Assembly: GCA_017640605.1 (NCBI GenBank)
Contig: JAEPQH010000003.1
Span: 233,336 to 297,335 of the forward strand
Direction of reading: 5' to 3'
Source: Balneolaceae bacterium
GTDB taxonomy: Bacteria > Bacteroidota > Rhodothermia > Balneolales > Balneolaceae
DNA: 64,000 nt
The translations under genes were made by a program, and so were the position numbers. Under the pieces are notes generated by a model. It was given only the letters and a program-made list of their open reading frames with translations, did no database searches and had not been told where the DNA came from. Every line of letters starts with the position of its first letter. The stretch's first letter is position 1. This document shows, piece by piece, positions 60,512-64,000 of this stretch.

Positions 60512-61510
60512 CTACCCTCTCCAATCCTGATCATCCGCAGGCTTATTTTGTAATATTTCTTCGATTGCTGACATCACTTGCTCGTCCACTTTATCGATCA
60601 CATCCATAGTTTTCATGTTTTGCTGCACTTGTTCAACAGTGGACGCGCCGGTGATTACAGTACTCACATCTTTGTTATTCAAGCACCAAGCCAGTGCTAA
60701 TTGTGGCATCGAAATTCCAAGATCATCAGCAATTGGTGCCAGTTTTTTTACTTTTTCCAGCTTTGCGCGACCTTCTTCCGTTTCTAACAGGCGCTTTTTA
60801 AGCCAACTGTATTTCTCGAGATCCAATCGCGATCCTTCTGGAACTCCATCGTTATATTTTCCGGTAAGTAACCCCGAAGCCAACGGACTCCATATTGTAG
60901 TTCCCAACCCAATATCCCGGTAAAGCAATCGATATTCTTTTTCCACTTTGTGCCGGTTAAACATGTTGTACTCCGGCTGTTCCATCAGTGGCGGACGAAG
61001 GTGATTCTGAACCGCAAAATCGTAAGCAATTCTTATTTGTTCGGCGCTCCACTCACTCGTTCCCCAATACAGCGCTTTTCCTTCATTAATCATTTGATTC
61101 ATAGCCCAAACCGTTTCACTTATTGGTGTATACAAATCAGGGCGGTGGCAAAAAATCAGATCCACATACTCCGTTTGCATTCTTTTCAGCGCTGCTTCGG
61201 TACCTTCTTTGATGTGCTTAAACGACAACCCTTTATCATTAGGGCCATCGCCACCCCAGAAAATTTTGGTAGACAACACCAAATCTGAGCGCTTCCAACC
61301 GGCTTTTTGAATAACAGCTCCCATTATCTCTTCCGATTTACCCGATTCGTATGCCTCAGCATTATCGAAAAAATTAACACCGGCATCATACGCTGTTTTC
61401 ATTTGATTGTATGCCAAATCAGTATCAACCTGCTCCCCAAACGTTACCCACGATCCAAAAGATAATGCCGATACTTTTAACCCTGATTTTCCTAAAAATC
61501 TATATTCCAT
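60512..61510 (-). CDS. Aldo/keto reductase (Kv-beta/YghZ-like)
   Basis: 332 residues. AKR catalytic tetrad context: [18 protein letters not shown] (Asp and Tyr), [11 protein letters not shown] (Lys) and [10 protein letters not shown] (His). [14 protein letters not shown] and [16 protein letters not shown], with [27 protein letters not shown], match the potassium-channel beta-subunit-like and YghZ subgroup of AKRs. NADPH-dependent carbonyl reduction, for example of methylglyoxal, is the likely activity. Monocistronic. Confidence 0.93.
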   Translation of the reverse strand: MEYRFLGKSGLKVSALSFGSWVTFGEQVDTDLAYNQMKTAYDAGVNFFDNAEAYESGKSEEIMGAVIQKAGWKRSDLVLSTKIFWGGDGPNDKGLSFKHIKEGTEAALKRMQTEYVDLIFCHRPDLYTPISETVWAMNQMINEGKALYWGTSEWSAEQIRIAYDFAVQNHLRPPLMEQPEYNMFNRHKVEKEYRLLYRDIGLGTTIWSPLASGLLTGKYNDGVPEGSRLDLEKYSWLKKRLLETEEGRAKLEKVKKLAPIADDLGISMPQLALAWCLNNKDVSTVITGASTVEQVQQNMKTMDVIDKVDEQVMSAIEEILQNKPADDQDWRG

Positions 61511-61714
61511 AACCTAATTTTATGTTGATGTTACGCTGAATCAACACTCATCCAACACGCAACGTTCTGTATGCGAACGAGTTAAATGCCGTTATTCGAT
61601 TAAATCATTCACTTACTATTCGCTAACCTTCTCTTGGTTGCTTAACTACTTCTTTACTCCGATACTTGGCTTCATCCAATCAAAACCAACCTTTGCCGGC
61701 TTTATTCCTAGAGT

Positions 61715-63472
61715 ATGAAAATTCCCTCAACAACCACGCTGATAATTCTACTTTGCGCTTTCCTGCTAAATGCATGTTCAACAAATGATCAGAATCGAAC
61801 CATCATCACTAACGCGAAAGTATATACACTTAGTTGGTCGGATCCCGGACTTGATGGAAGCCCTCATCCAAATGCGCCATACAATAATGGCCGATGGATT
61901 CCCGATGCTTCGGCTATCGTAATTGAGGGTGAACACATTATTTTTGTTGGTGATGAAGAAACCGCGTTCTCCTATCAAAATGAATCAACTACACTACTCG
62001 ATGCAAAGGGCGGGACTGTCATTCCGGGACTTGTTGATAGCCATGCACATCCATTTTACTTTGGCGAGGATTTAGGGAAAATTGAGTTAACCGGGTTAAG
62101 TGATGCCGAATCGATTGTGCAATATCTCGTGGATCATCAAGAAGAATCAACGGCGGCGGATGATTGGATTCTTGGTTTTGGATACGATGAGGGAAGCATG
62201 GCCACCGAAAAACTTCCTACCGCAGATATGCTCACCGAAGCTTTCCCTAACCGACCGGTTTTCATAATAGGAACGCATGGTTTTACTTCGGTTGCCAATC
62301 ATGAAGCGATGAAGCGTGCTGGTATTACCGCACAATCGCCCGTGCCGGTTGGCGGCGATATCCTAAAAGATGAGAACGGCGAATTGCTTGGGATTTTTAC
62401 CAACAATGCTGCCGAGCTGATTGAAGAATCACTTCCACCTAAAACCGAAGACGATTACCGCAACATAGTGCTGCATGGTATGAATGTGATGGCAGAATCA
62501 GGCTACACCGCTTTTCATGATGCCGGAACGAATGCCGAATATTTAGCCGCTTATCAGTTTCATGAGGATGAAGGTAGCGCTCCCGTTCGTGTTTATTCCA
62601 TGTTACAGGCCACCGACGAAGAGTTACTTAGTGAGTGGATGCAAAAAGGTCCTGAGACTGCAACCGGAGAAATGCTCACTGTGAGAGCTGTAAAAGCGTA
62701 TTATGATGGTTCGCTGGGTATACGTGGGGCAAAATTGATTGAGGATTACTCCGATAAACCCGGACACCGTGGAGTAAGTGGCGAAGATTATGGCTTTAAC
62801 GAGGCACTCGTCGAAGAAATGATGAGCGCCGGTTTTCAACTCGGGATTCATGCCATTGGTGATGCCGGAAATCGGGATATGCTGAACTTTTACGAACGTA
62901 TTTTTGATGCAAACCCGGAAGTTAAAGCCAATCGCCATCGCATAGAACACGCTCAGGTTGTTCATCCCAATGATTTCTCCCGTTTTGCTGATTTAGAGCT
63001 CATTGCTTCAATGGAACCACCGCACATGGCTGAAGATATGGGTTGGGCGGAAGACCGAGTTGGAAGTGAACGCATAAAAGGTGCCTATGCGTGGCGAACT
63101 TTTCGCGAATACGGAGTTCCACTTACCTTCAATTCTGATTTAACCGGCAGCGATCACAACTTCTTTTATGGATTTTATGCCGCCATCACCCGAAAAAACA
63201 AATATCGCCAACCCGAAGGTGGGTGGTATCCTGAGCAAGCTCTAACCCCCGAAGAAGCGCTGAGAGCCTATACAAGTTGGTCGGCTTACGCCGCATTTCA
63301 GGAAGAAGTGCTCGGTACTATTGAAGTGGGAAAACGTGCTGACCTTACCATTTTAAATATCGATGTACTCAACGTAGGTGAACAAAATCCGGATTCACTA
63401 TGGAATGGTCGGGTTCTTGGCACTATTGTGGATGGGAAGTTAGTGTTTGAGGAATTAGGAATTAGGAATTAG
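61715..63472 (+). CDS. YtcJ-like amidohydrolase lipoprotein
   Basis: 585 residues. Signal STTTLIILLCAFLLNAC ends in a lipobox. Amidohydrolase-3 features: GGTVIPGLVDSHAHPFYFGE (HxH), VRAVKAYYDGSLGIRGA (Lys that would be carbamylated), GIHAIGDAGNRDML (His), HRIEHAQVVHPNDF (His) and FNSDLTGSDHNFF (Asp). These zinc enzymes hydrolyse amides or cyclic amides; the substrate is unknown and the envelope location is a clue to scavenging. The stop codon TAG is formed by the third copy of a 7-bp tandem repeat. Confidence 0.92.
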   Translation: MKIPSTTTLIILLCAFLLNACSTNDQNRTIITNAKVYTLSWSDPGLDGSPHPNAPYNNGRWIPDASAIVIEGEHIIFVGDEETAFSYQNESTTLLDAKGGTVIPGLVDSHAHPFYFGEDLGKIELTGLSDAESIVQYLVDHQEESTAADDWILGFGYDEGSMATEKLPTADMLTEAFPNRPVFIIGTHGFTSVANHEAMKRAGITAQSPVPVGGDILKDENGELLGIFTNNAAELIEESLPPKTEDDYRNIVLHGMNVMAESGYTAFHDAGTNAEYLAAYQFHEDEGSAPVRVYSMLQATDEELLSEWMQKGPETATGEMLTVRAVKAYYDGSLGIRGAKLIEDYSDKPGHRGVSGEDYGFNEALVEEMMSAGFQLGIHAIGDAGNRDMLNFYERIFDANPEVKANRHRIEHAQVVHPNDFSRFADLELIASMEPPHMAEDMGWAEDRVGSERIKGAYAWRTFREYGVPLTFNSDLTGSDHNFFYGFYAAITRKNKYRQPEGGWYPEQALTPEEALRAYTSWSAYAAFQEEVLGTIEVGKRADLTILNIDVLNVGEQNPDSLWNGRVLGTIVDGKLVFEELGIRN

Positions 63473-63474
63473 GA
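63451..63474. repeat. 7-bp tandem repeat, GGAATTA x3 plus GGA
   Basis: Three perfect copies of GGAATTA plus a partial GGA overlap the end of the amidohydrolase gene. They encode its last residues (LGIRN) and supply its TAG stop at 63470-63472. TAG appears at each copy junction (ATTAGG). Confidence 0.9.
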
Positions 63475-63825
63475 AAATGTGCTTTTTTTATACGCGAGAT
63501 ACGCCTTTAGCCTATCTTTTTTAAAAAAATTTGCTGGTTCGTGCGATTGGATGTGTAGGAGAAATATAGATTCTGCCTTTGTTAGCGAGTAGATTTTTAA
63601 CCAATTCACACAGAGCATGCCGACCGAAGCTTTAGCCCAGTCACTCAGAGCGGAGCGATGAGTCTTCACAACTATTATTCGAGATAAAAATATATTTTGC
63701 AGATCCTTCTGTCGTCGCAAGCTCCTCTATCTGGATGACTTTTAAGGAAGCAAGAACTGGTTATTTAAAATCTGATTATCACGAATTATCGACCTCGCGC
63801 TACCTCTCTGGCTTTGTCATAACCA
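63475..63825. other. Non-coding gap before the IS element
   Basis: No convincing gene. A minus-strand ORF at 63469-63720 has no family features. Around 63697-63740 the sequence CAGATCCTTCTGTCGTCGCA (63700-63719), followed by AGCTCCTC and GGATGAC, resembles the common dispersed repeat of the AGATCCTTCG...CAGGATGAC kind, here degraded. Confidence 0.4.
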
Positions 63826-63852
63826 AGCAGGGACTTTAGTCCTGCTTTTTTT
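63826..63852 (+). terminator. Hairpin with T-run just before the IS element
   Basis: AGCAGGGACT and AGTCCTGCT form a stem with one bulged G and a TT loop, followed by TTTTTT. It looks like a functional terminator and would insulate the transposase gene from upstream transcription. Confidence 0.75.
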
Positions 63853-63859
63853 AAAAATG

Positions 63860-64000
63860 TGTCTTGTCCTGAAATATGTTGACACAACTTAGACTTAAAA
63901 ATGTCAACACAAAAAGGAACAAAGACTAAGCGCAGTCAGCGCGATTACACGATGGGCTTTAAATTATCGGTGGTCGAACAAGTGGAACAAGGCCACTATA
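63860..64000 (+). mobile_element. Left end of an IS3-family-like insertion sequence (truncated by window edge)
   Basis: The sequence from about TGTCTTGTCCTGAAATATGT (63860-63879) is the probable terminal region, with an internal TGTTGAC ... GTCAACA inverted pair that may be the transposase operator. The first transposase frame opens at 63901. Element length, right end and target duplication lie outside the window. Confidence 0.7.
63901..64000 (+). CDS. IS3-family transposase OrfA, N-terminal fragment
   Basis: 33 residues are visible before the window ends: MSTQKGTKTKRSQRDYTMGF then KLSVVEQVEQGHY. The basic start followed by RDYTMGFKLSVVEQVEQG is the first helix pair of the HTH domain of IS3-type OrfA proteins (usual form RDYTxGFKLxVVxxVExGE). 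OrfB with the DDE domain should follow by a -1 frameshift outside the window. The partial length limits certainty. Confidence 0.8.
   Translation, partial: MSTQKGTKTKRSQRDYTMGFKLSVVEQVEQGHY

Noticed and set aside
63469..63720. Minus-strand 83-codon ORF after the amidohydrolase
   Set aside because: No family features; it overlaps a degraded dispersed repeat and the heptamer array.
1..64000. tRNA, rRNA or tmRNA genes
   Set aside because: All gaps were read on both strands; no acceptor-stem/CCA, T-loop GTTCRA or rRNA-like blocks were found.

Overview
The window looks like ordinary chromosome of a free-living, probably marine, member of the Bacteroidota/Balneolota side of the tree. The lineage call is inference from gene content. 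It rests on a cell-surface protein with a type IX secretion C-terminal sorting domain (9298-11049), a PorX-type response regulator with a PglZ domain (4319-5866), many lipoproteins with short N-terminal lipoboxes, weak Shine-Dalgarno signals, DUF3667 and DUF2911 proteins, and AT-rich low-complexity intergenic repeats. I see no rRNA, tRNA, CRISPR array, prophage or plasmid functions. The only clear transposon is the first 140 bases of an IS3-type element at the right edge.

Layout. 0-4 kb: the end of yidC, a solitary HsdR_N-type nuclease, pnuC, an RHH/PIN toxin-antitoxin pair, a lipoprotein and tsaE. 4-16 kb: porX, a ComEA-like protein, an alpha/beta hydrolase, an RluA-type pseudouridine synthase, trhO, a T9SS-sorted putative metalloprotease, an uncharacterised family, two adjacent HU genes (the second a membrane-spanning HU-LysM fusion), hemW and a gamma-carbonic anhydrase. 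16-20 kb: a DUF3667 protein, a DsbA-like lipoprotein, then a cysteine desulfurase divergent from nadC-nadA; with pnuC this gives both de novo and salvage routes to NAD. 20-28 kb: small lipoproteins, a SnoaL-like protein, a PqqB-like metallo-hydrolase, a serine hydrolase, an NAD(P)-binding protein and an aldose epimerase. 28-32.4 kb: a three-gene exported hydrolase operon (two M20 peptidases and a class C-like serine hydrolase) lying between two inverted copies of a ~225 bp repeat. 32-40 kb: an RlmI-like methyltransferase, an ECF sigma/anti-sigma pair, two membrane proteins, a GH13 amylase and an MFS transporter. 40-43 kb: small membrane proteins and a HigBA module with a palindromic operator. 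43-60 kb: a stand-alone UvrC-like GIY-YIG nuclease, four PAS histidine kinases (three with the HisKA_2 EIHHRVKNN box), one stand-alone receiver protein, a DUF2911/M28 pair, an SDR-ALDH-quinone oxidoreductase operon, a histone-deacetylase-family protein and a cytochrome c. 60-64 kb: a DUF308 protein, an aldo/keto reductase, a YtcJ-like amidohydrolase lipoprotein and the IS start.

Most genes are housekeeping or environmental-nutrient genes. The main themes are exported peptide and carbohydrate hydrolysis, NAD metabolism with Fe-S supply, and cytosolic or membrane PAS/HisKA_2 signalling with very few receivers nearby.

I do not see a large new defence or biosynthetic system. The best candidates for something undescribed are the HU-membrane-LysM protein, the inverted-repeat-bracketed peptidase operon, three 7-bp tandem repeats sitting on or just after stop codons, each containing a stop triplet, and paired perfect 10-bp hairpins near 41.1 kb. 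All functions below are read from sequence and family knowledge; no database search was run.
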